A DNA stretch of 64,000 bases from Streptomyces sp. NRRL S-646 (lineage in GTDB: Bacteria > Actinomycetota > Actinomycetes > Streptomycetales > Streptomycetaceae): NCBI RefSeq assembly GCF_000720765.1, contig NZ_JODC01000002.1, positions 248,001 through 312,000 of the forward strand. The letters run 5' to 3'. Shown here one piece after another: positions 1 through 8,617 of this stretch; the first letter of the stretch is position 1, and every line of letters starts with the position of its first letter. Below the pieces are notes generated by a model that saw only the letters and a list, made by a program, of their open reading frames with translations, made no database searches and was not told the DNA's origin. A program made the position numbers and the translations under genes.

Positions 1-2
1 AC

Positions 3-2636
3 GCCGACTTCGCCCACTGGCAGCGCGACCTGCTCGGCGCGGCGACGGACGGCGCACCCAGCCTGTTGGAACGTCAGACCGCTTTCTGGCGCGAGGCGTT
101 GGCGGGTGCCCCCGAGGAGCTGCCGCTCCCCACCGACCGCCCCCGGCCAGCCGAGCCCAGCGGACACGGCGACCGCGCCGAACTGACCCTCGACGCGGAG
201 CTGCACGCGACACTCGCCGACCTCGCCTCCGCCTCCCGGGTCACCCTGTTCATGGTGCTCCAGGCGGGCCTCGCCGCGACGCTGACCGGGGTCGGTTACG
301 GCACCGACATCACCATGGGCACGCCGGTCGCCGGACGCGCCGACTCCAGGCTGGACGACCTGGTCGGCTTCTTCGTCAACAGCCTCACGCTGCGCACCGA
401 CACCTCGGGCAACCCCACCTTCCGTGAACTCCTGGCCCGTGTCCGGGACTTCGACCTCGCCGCCTACGCCCACCAGGACGTGCCCTTCGATCTCCTCGTG
501 GATGCCCTCAGCCCGCAGCGCACCCTCGCCCGCCATCCGCTGTTCCAGTTGATGCTGGCCTTCACCGCTCACACCTCGGACGTCCCGCTGTCCCTGCCCG
601 GCCTGGGCGTCGTACGCGAGCCCGTCGAGACCGGAGCGGCCCGTTTCGACCTTTGCCTCTACCTCAGCGAGCGCCGCCACGACGACGGCACCCCGGCCGG
701 TATCGACGGCATCGCCGAGTACAGCACCGACCTGTTCGACCCGGCCACGGTCCAACTGCTCACACGGCGGCTCGTCCGCTTCCTGGCCGCCGTCGCCGCC
801 GATCCCGACCTGTGCGTGGAGGACGTGGATCTCCCGGAGGACGACGAATGGCAGCGGCGCGGTCGGGCGAATACGGCCTCCGTGGACGTCCGAGAGGCAC
901 CGGCCGCGCCCGGTGCCGGTGGGGGACAGGAACCGGCGACCGCGGCCGAGCGCATCCTCGCCGGGCTCTTCGGCGAGCTGCTCAAGCTGCCCGAAGTCCC
1001 GCTCGACGAGGACTTCTTCGCCCTCGGCGGTGACAGCATCACCTCGATCCGGCTGGTGAGCCGGGCAGCCGAGGCCGGAGTCGTGATCAGTGCCCGGGAC
1101 GTCTTCAAGCACCAGACGGTGAAGGAACTGGCGGCGGTGGCCCGTGGGCCGGTCGGCGGTGGCGTCGACGGCTCGGCCGGCGTCCACTCTGCCGACGGAG
1201 TGGGCCCGGTCCCGCTCACCCCCATCATGCGATGGCTGCTCGAACGCGGCGGCCCCATCGGGAGGTTCAGTCAGTCCGTCCTGCTGACGGTCCCGGCGGA
1301 CGCCGGTCTGCCGCAGCTGACCGATGCCCTGCAGGCGGTGCTCGACCACCACGACATGCTGCGCTCCCGGCTCACCCCGACTCCGGAGCTCGACGTCGGC
1401 CCGGTCGGCCGCATCCTCGCCGCGGACCTGCTCGACCGGCGGGATGTCTCCGACGTATCCGGCTCGGACGGGCTCCGCACGTGCGTGGCCGAGGAGTTCG
1501 AGCGGGCTGTGACACTGCTCGATCCGATGGCCGGGGCGATGGTCCGGGCCGTGTGGTTCGACGCCGGACCGGACCGGGCGGGGCGGCTGCTGCTGGTCGT
1601 CCATCACCTGGCGGTCGATGGCGTGTCCTGGCGCATCCTCGTACCCGATCTGAAAGCCGCCTGGGACGCCATCACCGCTGGGCGCCGCCCTCAACTGCCG
1701 CCCGTGGGCATGCCGTTCCGCCGCTGGTCCCAGACGCTGGGCGAGCAGGCGCGCACTCCGTCGCGAGTCGCCGAGGCCGAGCTGTGGCGCCGTATCGCCG
1801 ACGCCCCGCGCACCCCGCTCGGCCGGCGCCCGCTCGACCCCGACCGGGACACCGCCGCCACCACGCGCTCGCTGCGGCTCACCCTGCCGCCCGGGACCAC
1901 GGGACCGCTGCTGACCAGCGTCCCGGCCGCCTTCCGCCTCGGTGTCCAGGACGTCCTGCTCACCGGCCTCGCGCTGGCCGTCGCCGACCGGCAGGGGTCC
2001 CCGCACGTCGTCCTCGACGTCGAGGGGCACGGCCGCGAGGAACTGACACCCGGGCTCGAACCGTCAGGCACCGTCGGCTGGTTCACCTCCCTCTTCCCGG
2101 TCCATCTGGATCTGCAGGGCGTGGACGTGGCCGACGCCCTGCGCGGCGGACCCGCCGCCGACCTCGCAGCCGGCCGGGTCGCGGAGCGGCTGGGCGAACT
2201 GCCCGACCACGGCGTGGGACACGGCCTGCTGCGCCATCTCAACCCCGACACGGCACCCGAGTTGGCCAAGGCGACCACACCGGCGATCGGCTTCAACTAC
2301 CTCGGCCGGTTCACCGGCCCCGGCACCACCGGCACGGAGCCATGGGCCTTCGCCCCCGAGTCGTCGGCACTCGGCACCGGCTGCGACCCCGGCCTCGCCG
2401 CCGTCCACGCCCTCGACATCAATGCGGTCGTCCACGACACGGCCACCGGACCGCGGCTGGTGGCCGACTGGGCGTGGCCCGAGGGCGTGCTGACCGAACC
2501 CGAGGCACGGGGGCTGGCGGAGGCCTGGTTCACGGCGCTCACCGCACTCGTGTCCCGGGCCGGCGACGGGGCCGGTCTGTCGGTCGCGGGTCTGTCCCGG
2601 GACGAGTTGGACGAGCTGACAGCGGGCCTCGACTGA
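3..2636 (+). CDS. Nonribosomal peptide synthetase, 3' part: C-T-E module without an A domain
   Basis: The gene enters the window already open (5' end missing). Counting residues from nt 3, the first ~260 are the C-terminal half of a condensation domain (VGFFVNSL near 121, HQDVPFDLL near 157, HPLFQLMLAF near 180). After a linker of ~40 residues rich in Ala/Gly comes a carrier domain with GGDSI (phosphopantetheine Ser345), then an epimerisation domain from ~390 with PLTPIMRWLLE, HHLAVDG (HH at 534-535), GWFTSLFPV and GFNYLGRF. No adenylation core motif lies between C and T, so this module cannot activate its own amino acid. GGDS-type carrier sites are usual before E domains, which fits. The product should be a D-residue handed to the next protein. 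The A-T protein at 8618 is the obvious partner in trans (inference). Confidence 0.93.
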   Translation, partial: ADFAHWQRDLLGAATDGAPSLLERQTAFWREALAGAPEELPLPTDRPRPAEPSGHGDRAELTLDAELHATLADLASASRVTLFMVLQAGLAATLTGVGYGTDITMGTPVAGRADSRLDDLVGFFVNSLTLRTDTSGNPTFRELLARVRDFDLAAYAHQDVPFDLLVDALSPQRTLARHPLFQLMLAFTAHTSDVPLSLPGLGVVREPVETGAARFDLCLYLSERRHDDGTPAGIDGIAEYSTDLFDPATVQLLTRRLVRFLAAVAADPDLCVEDVDLPEDDEWQRRGRANTASVDVREAPAAPGAGGGQEPATAAERILAGLFGELLKLPEVPLDEDFFALGGDSITSIRLVSRAAEAGVVISARDVFKHQTVKELAAVARGPVGGGVDGSAGVHSADGVGPVPLTPIMRWLLERGGPIGRFSQSVLLTVPADAGLPQLTDALQAVLDHHDMLRSRLTPTPELDVGPVGRILAADLLDRRDVSDVSGSDGLRTCVAEEFERAVTLLDPMAGAMVRAVWFDAGPDRAGRLLLVVHHLAVDGVSWRILVPDLKAAWDAITAGRRPQLPPVGMPFRRWSQTLGEQARTPSRVAEAELWRRIADAPRTPLGRRPLDPDRDTAATTRSLRLTLPPGTTGPLLTSVPAAFRLGVQDVLLTGLALAVADRQGSPHVVLDVEGHGREELTPGLEPSGTVGWFTSLFPVHLDLQGVDVADALRGGPAADLAAGRVAERLGELPDHGVGHGLLRHLNPDTAPELAKATTPAIGFNYLGRFTGPGTTGTEPWAFAPESSALGTGCDPGLAAVHALDINAVVHDTATGPRLVADWAWPEGVLTEPEARGLAEAWFTALTALVSRAGDGAGLSVAGLSRDELDELTAGLD

Positions 2637-2694
2637 GTGCTCCGCGGGAGGGTCCGCGATGGGGCGGTGTTCGTGTGCCGGGCCGTCGCGGCCG

Positions 2695-2740
2695 GCCGCG
2701 CCCACGCGGCGGAGCCGCACATGGATACGGCCCCCGCCCC
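2695..2740 (+). repeat. Dispersed intergenic repeat, copy 1
   Basis: Short intergenic element shared with 32758-32813, 48817-48874 (opposite strand) and 52721-52783. The common core is CGCCCACGCGGCGGAGCCGC followed by an AT-richer ATGGATACGGCC-like stretch and a C-rich end. It contains the mini hairpin GCGGC-GGA-GCCGC. This copy is the most diverged at its right end and lies in the 162-nt gap between the two NRPS genes. An open frame with a GTG at 2637 runs through it into the next gene, but this frame translates the repeat and is not a credible start. Confidence 0.75.
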
Positions 2741-2798
2741 GCCCAGCCGACCTTCCGAGAAGACCCACCAGCTCCAGAACACAGCGAGACGAGGCGAA

Positions 2799-5700
2799 AT
2801 GACGCAGCCCGGGCCGGTCGACGTACTGCCCCTGACCCCGCTCCAGGAGGGCCTGCTCTTCCATGCCCTGTACGAGCACGAACGGGACGCCCTCGACGTG
2901 TACGTCGTACAGCTGGTCTTCGAACTCGAAGGCCCGGTGGACGCCGAACGCCTGCGCGCGGCCGCTCAGGCACTGCTGGACCGCCACCCCAACCTGCGGG
3001 CGGCCTTCCGGCGGCGCCGTGGCGGTCAGCCGGTGCAGGTCGTCCCACACCGGGCGACGCTGCCGTGGACGGAAGCCGATCTGACCGGTCCAAGCATCGA
3101 CACCGCGAAGGCGTGGACCGAACTGCTCGACGAGGACCGGGCCCTCGGCTTCGACCCCGCCACCCCTCCACTCCTTCGCTGCACCCTGGTCCGTACCGGC
3201 GAGAGCCGCCACCGGCTGCTCGTCACCCACCACCACATCCTGCTCGACGGCTGGTCGGTCTCCGTGCTCCTACGGGAACTGCTCGCCCTGTACGCAGCCG
3301 ACGGCGACCCGGCCGCGCTCGCGCCCGCCCCGCCGTACCGCACCTTCCTGGAGTGGCTGAACCGCAGGGACCGCAACGTCGCCGAGGCCGCCTGGCGGGA
3401 TGCGCTGGCCGACGTGACGGAACCGACCCGACTGGCCCCGGCCACCGTGCCGGGCGTCACCGAGCCCGCACAGGCCCGGACCGAGCTGTCGGCGGAGAGC
3501 GGAGCCGCCCTCACGGCATGCGCCCGGAGCCTCGGCGTGACCGTGAACACCCTCGTCCAGAGCGCCTGGGCGATCCTGCTCGGCCGCCTGACCGGCCGCG
3601 ACGACGTCGTCTTCGGCGCCACCGTCTCCGGGCGGCCGCCGGAACTCTCCGGCGTCGAGTCGATGGTCGGCCTGTTCATCAACACCATCCCGACGCGGGT
3701 CCGGCTGCGGCCCGAGGAGAGCCTGGCCGCCCTGCTCCGCCAGGTCCAGGACGGCTACGTGCGCGTTCTCGACCACCACCATCTCGGCCTGGCCGACATC
3801 CAGCGGGCCGTGGGCGTCCCGGAGCTCTTCGACAGCCTCGTCGTCTTCGAGAACTATCCGGTGGATCCGGAGGCGGCAGGCAACCGACCCGACAACGACG
3901 GCGGCGGGCTTTGCCTCGTCGGCTCCAGCGGTCGCGACGCCACGCACTACCCCGTGACCCTCGTGGCGCTTCCCGGCCCCCGGCCCCGCTTCCGGCTGGC
4001 CTACCACCCGGGACTCTTCGACGCCGACTGGGCCGACGCCACGCTCGCCCGCCTGGTGCGCGTCCTCGAAGCCATGGCGGCCGACCCGGAACTCCCGCAG
4101 GGCCGTCTGGGGCTCCTGGCGCCTCAGGAACTCCCGCGGCGAACCCTGTCCACGCCGCCCTCGACCCGCACCCTGACCGACCTCTGGTCGGCCCAGGTCG
4201 CGGCCACCCCGAACGCCGAAGCCGTCCTGGATCGCGGCACCCGTCTCACCTACCGCGAACTCGATGCCCGGGCCGAGCAGTTGGCCGGTCGCCTGACCGC
4301 CCTCGGAGCCGGCCCGGAGCGGGTCGTGGGCATAGCGCTGCCCCGCACGGCGGAACTGGTCGTCGCCGTACTGGCCGTACTGAAGTCCGGTGCCGCCTAT
4401 CTGCCGCTCGACCCGGCCTACCCGGCCGACCGCCTGGCGTACATCGTCGCCGACGCCTGCCCGGTCGTCGTCCTCGCCACCGAGGAGACGGCCGGGGTGC
4501 TGCCGCAGGGCACACCGCTGCTCAACCCCGGAGGTGAGGTGACACATCGTCAAACTCACTCTTATTCAAGGAGTTTGAGGCCGGACCATCTCGCATACAT
4601 CACCTACACCTCCGGCTCCACCGGCCGCCCCAAGGGTGTTCTGGCCACGCACCGCAATGCCGTCGAGTTCGTCGAGTGGACCCATGCGGAGTTCGGTCCC
4701 GAGCGGCTGGCCAAGGTGCTGTTCTCGACCTCGCTCAACTTCGACGTGTCGGTGTTCGAGATCTTCTCGCCGTTGCTGTGCGGCGGCCGTATCGAGATCG
4801 TCGAGAACCTCCTCGCACTCACCGATCGCACTCCACGGGACGTCGGTCTCATCAGCGGCGTACCCACGGTCATGGCCAGCGTGCTCGCCGAGCGGCCTGC
4901 CGTTACACCTCACACGGTGGCTCTTGGCGGCGAACCGATCCCCGAACAGCTCCGGGCCGGCATCGAGACCGCCTTCCCCGGGGCACGGCTCGTCAACTTC
5001 TACGGGCCCACCGAGGCGACCATCTACGCCACCGCCTGGCAGTCCGACGCCGACCCGTACGACAAGACCGCGCCACCCATCGGCCGCCCCCTCGCCCGCA
5101 ACCTCGTCCACCTCCTCGACCATGCGCTGCATCCCGTACCCGACGGGGCCATCGGCGAGGTGTACGTGGCGGGCGGCGGCCCCGCCCGCGGCTACCTCGG
5201 CAGGCAGGGGCTGACGGCCGAGAGGTTCGTCGCCGACCCCTTCGGTGGACCCGGGGAGCGCATGTACCGCACGGGCGACCTGGCGGTGCGCGGCTCCGAC
5301 GGGCAACTGCGTTTCCTGGGCCGAGCGGACCAGCAGGTGAAGCTCCGCGGCTTCCGGATCGAACTGGGCGAGATCGAAGCCGTACTCGCCGCACACCCGG
5401 CCGTCGCCGAGGCGGCGGCCACGGTGAGGGAGGACCAGCGGGGCGAAAAGCAGCTGGTCGCCTACGTCGTACCGGCCGAGGGGGCGGCATCGGGAGCCGA
5501 TGCCGATGGCCTTCGCGACTATCTCGCCCGCACCCTCCCCGCCCACATGATCCCCTCGTCCTTCGTCGTTCTCGAAACGCTCCCGCACACCGCCAGCGGC
5601 AAGCTGGACCGCAAGGCGCTGCCCGCACCCGACGCACCGCTCGCCGCGAAGACGGCCCCGCGTACCGAGCGGGAGGAGACCCTCCGCGGAATCTTCGCCG

Positions 5701-6734
5701 ACGTCCTCGGCCTCGCCCCCGACCGGATCGGCGTCCACGACAGCTTCCTCGACCTCGGCGGCCACTCCCTGCTGGCCCCCCGACTGACCGCACGGATCCG
5801 AGCCGAACTCGGCGTGGAACTGCCCCTGCGCGCCCTCTTCCACACACCGACCGTGGCGGCACTGGCCCGACATGGGGCCGAAGCCGACCACCCCGCCGAG
5901 CCGGCCCGCCCCGCAGGGCCCCGCCACTCCGGCGGCTCGGGTACGGCCCCCGTGGGACCCCTGCTCCCGCTGCGCACCCGAGGCGAGCACGAACCCCTGT
6001 TCTGCCTTCCTCCGGCCTCCGGCCTGTCCTGGGGCTTCGCCGGTCTGGCCCGCCACATCGACGCCGGCCGCCCTCTGTACGGCCTGCAGTCCCGTGGCCT
6101 GATCCCGGGCCAGGACAGGGCCGGCAGCCTGGCCGAGGCGGTCGCCGAGCACACCGCCCTCATCCGCGACATACAGCCGCACGGCCCCTACCACCTCCTC
6201 GGCTACTCCATGGGCGGCCTCGCCGCCTACGACGTCGCCGTCGGCCTCCAGGAGGCCGGGGAACAGGTCGCACTCCTCGCGCTGCTCGACTCCTTCCCCG
6301 GGGCCTGGATCCGACAGGCCCCCGCCCTGTCGGACCGCCCGGCGCTGCTGCGCAGCCTCCTCACCATCCTCGGCCGGCAGGTGCCCGAGGACGACACGGA
6401 ACCGCTGACCGACAGCCGGTTCGCGGAGCTGGTGCGCCGCGTACCCGACATGCCCGGCAGCCTCGACGACGCCGAACTTGCGGCCCTGGTCGACGTGACG
6501 GCCAACAACCGCCGTCTGCTGGGCGAGTTCGCCCCCGGGCCCTACCGCGGTGACCTGCTCTTCTTCACCGCCGCACAGGACCCGGACGCGGTGCCGGGCC
6601 GACACCGCTCCTGGCAGCCGTACATCGAAGGCCGGGTCGACAACCACGACATCCCCTGCACACACGGAGAGATGACCCGGCCCACGTCACTGGACCGCAT
6701 CGGCCCGGTGCTGGACAGCCGGCTCCGGAAGTAG
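2799..6734 (+). CDS. Nonribosomal peptide synthetase, terminal module C-A-T-TE
   Basis: 1311 residues from the ATG at 2799, chosen because it follows GAGGCG and leads straight into the C-domain motif [15 protein letters not shown]; an in-frame GTG at 2637 would translate an intergenic repeat. Domains: condensation 1-440 (HHILLDG 145-151; the PLTPLQEG and HHILLDGW forms are those of D-donor-accepting C domains, matching the upstream E domain), adenylation ~465-960 ([11 protein letters not shown] from 603, core NFYGPTEAT), carrier with GGHSL (Ser990), thioesterase ~1075-1311 with GYSMGG (Ser1137). My alignment gives the pocket code D-V-F-S-A-G-F-I-Y-K, which I cannot assign. The TE domain makes this the last module, releasing the peptide by hydrolysis or cyclisation. 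A low-GC codon patch sits in the linker before the A3 motif (4530-4580). Confidence 0.95.
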   Translation: MTQPGPVDVLPLTPLQEGLLFHALYEHERDALDVYVVQLVFELEGPVDAERLRAAAQALLDRHPNLRAAFRRRRGGQPVQVVPHRATLPWTEADLTGPSIDTAKAWTELLDEDRALGFDPATPPLLRCTLVRTGESRHRLLVTHHHILLDGWSVSVLLRELLALYAADGDPAALAPAPPYRTFLEWLNRRDRNVAEAAWRDALADVTEPTRLAPATVPGVTEPAQARTELSAESGAALTACARSLGVTVNTLVQSAWAILLGRLTGRDDVVFGATVSGRPPELSGVESMVGLFINTIPTRVRLRPEESLAALLRQVQDGYVRVLDHHHLGLADIQRAVGVPELFDSLVVFENYPVDPEAAGNRPDNDGGGLCLVGSSGRDATHYPVTLVALPGPRPRFRLAYHPGLFDADWADATLARLVRVLEAMAADPELPQGRLGLLAPQELPRRTLSTPPSTRTLTDLWSAQVAATPNAEAVLDRGTRLTYRELDARAEQLAGRLTALGAGPERVVGIALPRTAELVVAVLAVLKSGAAYLPLDPAYPADRLAYIVADACPVVVLATEETAGVLPQGTPLLNPGGEVTHRQTHSYSRSLRPDHLAYITYTSGSTGRPKGVLATHRNAVEFVEWTHAEFGPERLAKVLFSTSLNFDVSVFEIFSPLLCGGRIEIVENLLALTDRTPRDVGLISGVPTVMASVLAERPAVTPHTVALGGEPIPEQLRAGIETAFPGARLVNFYGPTEATIYATAWQSDADPYDKTAPPIGRPLARNLVHLLDHALHPVPDGAIGEVYVAGGGPARGYLGRQGLTAERFVADPFGGPGERMYRTGDLAVRGSDGQLRFLGRADQQVKLRGFRIELGEIEAVLAAHPAVAEAAATVREDQRGEKQLVAYVVPAEGAASGADADGLRDYLARTLPAHMIPSSFVVLETLPHTASGKLDRKALPAPDAPLAAKTAPRTEREETLRGIFADVLGLAPDRIGVHDSFLDLGGHSLLAPRLTARIRAELGVELPLRALFHTPTVAALARHGAEADHPAEPARPAGPRHSGGSGTAPVGPLLPLRTRGEHEPLFCLPPASGLSWGFAGLARHIDAGRPLYGLQSRGLIPGQDRAGSLAEAVAEHTALIRDIQPHGPYHLLGYSMGGLAAYDVAVGLQEAGEQVALLALLDSFPGAWIRQAPALSDRPALLRSLLTILGRQVPEDDTEPLTDSRFAELVRRVPDMPGSLDDAELAALVDVTANNRRLLGEFAPGPYRGDLLFFTAAQDPDAVPGRHRSWQPYIEGRVDNHDIPCTHGEMTRPTSLDRIGPVLDSRLRK

Positions 6735-6787
6735 CCCGAACGCGCCGCACACCTCGGCCGCAACCGCCCACGACAGAAAGAACCGTC

Positions 6788-7693
6788 ATGACCACCAACC
6801 CCTTCGACGACGACAGCATCGAGCACCTGGTCCTGGTGAACGACGAGGGCCAGCACTCCCTGTGGCCCGCCTTCGCCGAGGTCCCCGCCGGCTGGACCGT
6901 CGTCCACGGTCGTGCGAGCCGTCAGTCCTGCGTGGACTACGTCGACGAGCACTGGACCGACATGCGTCCCCACAGCCTGATCAAGGCAATGGGGGACGCG
7001 ACCAAGCTGGTGTGCCTTCCGTATGCCGGAGCGGGCGCCTCGTTCTACCGCCCCTGGGCCGACCTGGCCGGGAACGCACTGGAGATCGTGCCGCTCCAAC
7101 TGCCGGGCCGGGAAAGGCTGATCGACGAGGAGCCCTACCGGGACGTGCACAAGGCCGCCGACGCACTCCTTCCCCAGCTGCGGGAACGGCTCGGCAGCGG
7201 CGACCACAAGGTGGCACTGTTCGGGCACAGCCTCGGCGCCGTGCTCGCCTACGAACTCGCACACCGCCTGGTGACCGAGCCCGGCATCGAGCTCGTCCGA
7301 GTGTTCGTCAGCGGCTCGCCGCACCCCGGCCAGGGCCGTGAACAGCGGGCCACCGGCCTGTCCGACGACGATTTCCTCGCCCGCGTCGGCGAGTTCGCGG
7401 GCTACAGCCACCCCGCCCTCGACGACCCGGAGATGCGCGAGATGCTCCTGCCCACCCTGCGCGCCGACGTCGAGATGCACGAGACCTACGTACCGAGCAC
7501 CCCCCTTCCGCTGGACGCGCCCCTCACGGTCATCCGCGGCGAGGACGACACACTGGTCACCCACGACGAGGCCGCGTCCTGGAACAAGGCGTCCGGCTGC
7601 GACTTCGAGCACGTGGAGGTCCCCGGCGGCCACATGTATCTGACCGAGTCGGCGCCCGCCCTGGTCCGCCTGATCGCCTCGAAACTGGCCTAG
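6788..7693 (+). CDS. MbtH domain fused to type II thioesterase
   Basis: 301 residues. Residues ~3-68 are a full MbtH-like domain: NPFDDDS, QHSLWP, VPAGW and WTDMRPHSL are all present. From ~72 the protein is a type II thioesterase of the alpha/beta hydrolase fold: [18 protein letters not shown] with nucleophile Ser148, GEDDTLV for the acid and GGHMY for the His. MbtH proteins bind and activate adenylation domains; TEII enzymes clear mis-primed or stalled carrier domains. Both normally are separate genes in NRPS clusters, so the fusion in one continuous frame is unusual. The gene follows the terminal NRPS by 53 nt with an RBS (AGAAAGAA) upstream and precedes the SDR, so it is probably co-transcribed with them. 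Confidence 0.93.
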   Translation: MTTNPFDDDSIEHLVLVNDEGQHSLWPAFAEVPAGWTVVHGRASRQSCVDYVDEHWTDMRPHSLIKAMGDATKLVCLPYAGAGASFYRPWADLAGNALEIVPLQLPGRERLIDEEPYRDVHKAADALLPQLRERLGSGDHKVALFGHSLGAVLAYELAHRLVTEPGIELVRVFVSGSPHPGQGREQRATGLSDDDFLARVGEFAGYSHPALDDPEMREMLLPTLRADVEMHETYVPSTPLPLDAPLTVIRGEDDTLVTHDEAASWNKASGCDFEHVEVPGGHMYLTESAPALVRLIASKLA

Positions 7694-7741
7694 CCGCCCG
7701 CCTCACCCCCTCGCCCCTTCACGACCTCAAGGGAGTACCCG

Positions 7742-8566
7742 ATGCGTCTGCACGGCAAGTCGGTCCTCGTCACCGGCGCCGCCCGCGGACTCGGCAGAGC
7801 GGCCGCGGTCGCCTGTGCGGCCGAGGGCGCCGACCTCACCCTGCTGGACATCTGTGCCGACCTACCGGGCGTGCCCTACCCGCTGGGCACCCCGGGGCAG
7901 TTGGAGCACACCGCCGCGCTGTGCCGCGACGCCGGCGCCGCCGTCCTCACCGCGGTTGCCGACATCCGCGACACCCACGGCATACGGCAGGCAGTGACCC
8001 GCGCCGAGGACCGGTTCGGCCGGATCGACGTCGCCATCAACAACGCGGGCATTGCCGCCCCCTCCGGCAAACCGGTGCACGAGATCGACGAGGACGAGTG
8101 GTCCCTGATGATCGACGTGGACCTCTCCGGCGCCTGGCGGGTGATCCGCGAGGTCGGCGGGGCGATGAGCGCCCGGCGCGCCGGCAGCATCGTCAACGTC
8201 GCCTCCACCGCCGGACTCGTCGGCTACCGCCATTTCGCCGGCTACGTCGCCGCCAAGCACGCCGTCGTCGGCCTCACCAAAGCCGCCGCGCTCGACTTCG
8301 CGCCGACGAAGGTGCGCGTGAACGCGGTCTGCCCGGGGTCCGTTCGCGACGACGCGTGGGCCGAGGGCAGGATGCTCGCCGAGATCGCCAGGGCGCTGGA
8401 GGTGCCCGTCCACGAGCATGAGAAGACCTTCGTCGAGGCACAGCCCATGAACGCGCTGATCGAACCCGAGGACGTCGCCGCCGCGATCGTCTTCCTCGCC
8501 TCGGACGAGTCCCGGCAGATCACCGGGTCGGTCCTGACCGTGGACGGCGGGTTCAGCATCCGCTGA
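7742..8566 (+). CDS. Short-chain dehydrogenase/reductase of the NRPS cluster
   Basis: 274 residues, classical SDR: nucleotide-binding TGAARGLG near 11-18, NNAG near 100, catalytic Ser in NVAST and the YVAAK pair (Tyr168, Lys172). An insertion after the second beta strand (PYPLGTPGQLEHT) is like that seen in the mycofactocin-associated SDR group, suggesting a tightly held NAD(H) cofactor. RBS GGGAG lies upstream. It sits between the TEII and the A-T protein; a TEII / SDR / A-T order is, as I recall, also present in the ramoplanin cluster. Substrate is unknown; it may oxidise or reduce a hydroxy or keto group on a precursor, acyl chain or the peptide. Confidence 0.88.
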   Translation: MRLHGKSVLVTGAARGLGRAAAVACAAEGADLTLLDICADLPGVPYPLGTPGQLEHTAALCRDAGAAVLTAVADIRDTHGIRQAVTRAEDRFGRIDVAINNAGIAAPSGKPVHEIDEDEWSLMIDVDLSGAWRVIREVGGAMSARRAGSIVNVASTAGLVGYRHFAGYVAAKHAVVGLTKAAALDFAPTKVRVNAVCPGSVRDDAWAEGRMLAEIARALEVPVHEHEKTFVEAQPMNALIEPEDVAAAIVFLASDESRQITGSVLTVDGGFSIR

Positions 8567-8617
8567 GACCCCCGTCCCGGCCAACGGAAACCACGAGAAC
8601 AACAAGGAGTACGGCCC

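Noticed and set aside
2637..2798. GTG start at 2637 giving an extra 54 residues to the terminal NRPS
   Set aside because: The extension translates the dispersed repeat ([15 protein letters not shown]), has no RBS, and the ATG at 2799 leads straight into the C-domain start motif with GAGGCG upstream.
1232..4537. A 1101-codon plus-strand frame across both NRPS genes
   Set aside because: Extremely Arg/Pro/Gly-rich shadow translation with no motif; out of frame with the recognisable domains.
4566..6665. A 699-codon open frame on the minus strand inside the terminal NRPS gene
   Set aside because: High-GC Streptomyces genes commonly leave the opposite strand open; the translation is Gly/Val/Arg/Glu-rich without domains, while the plus strand has complete NRPS motifs.
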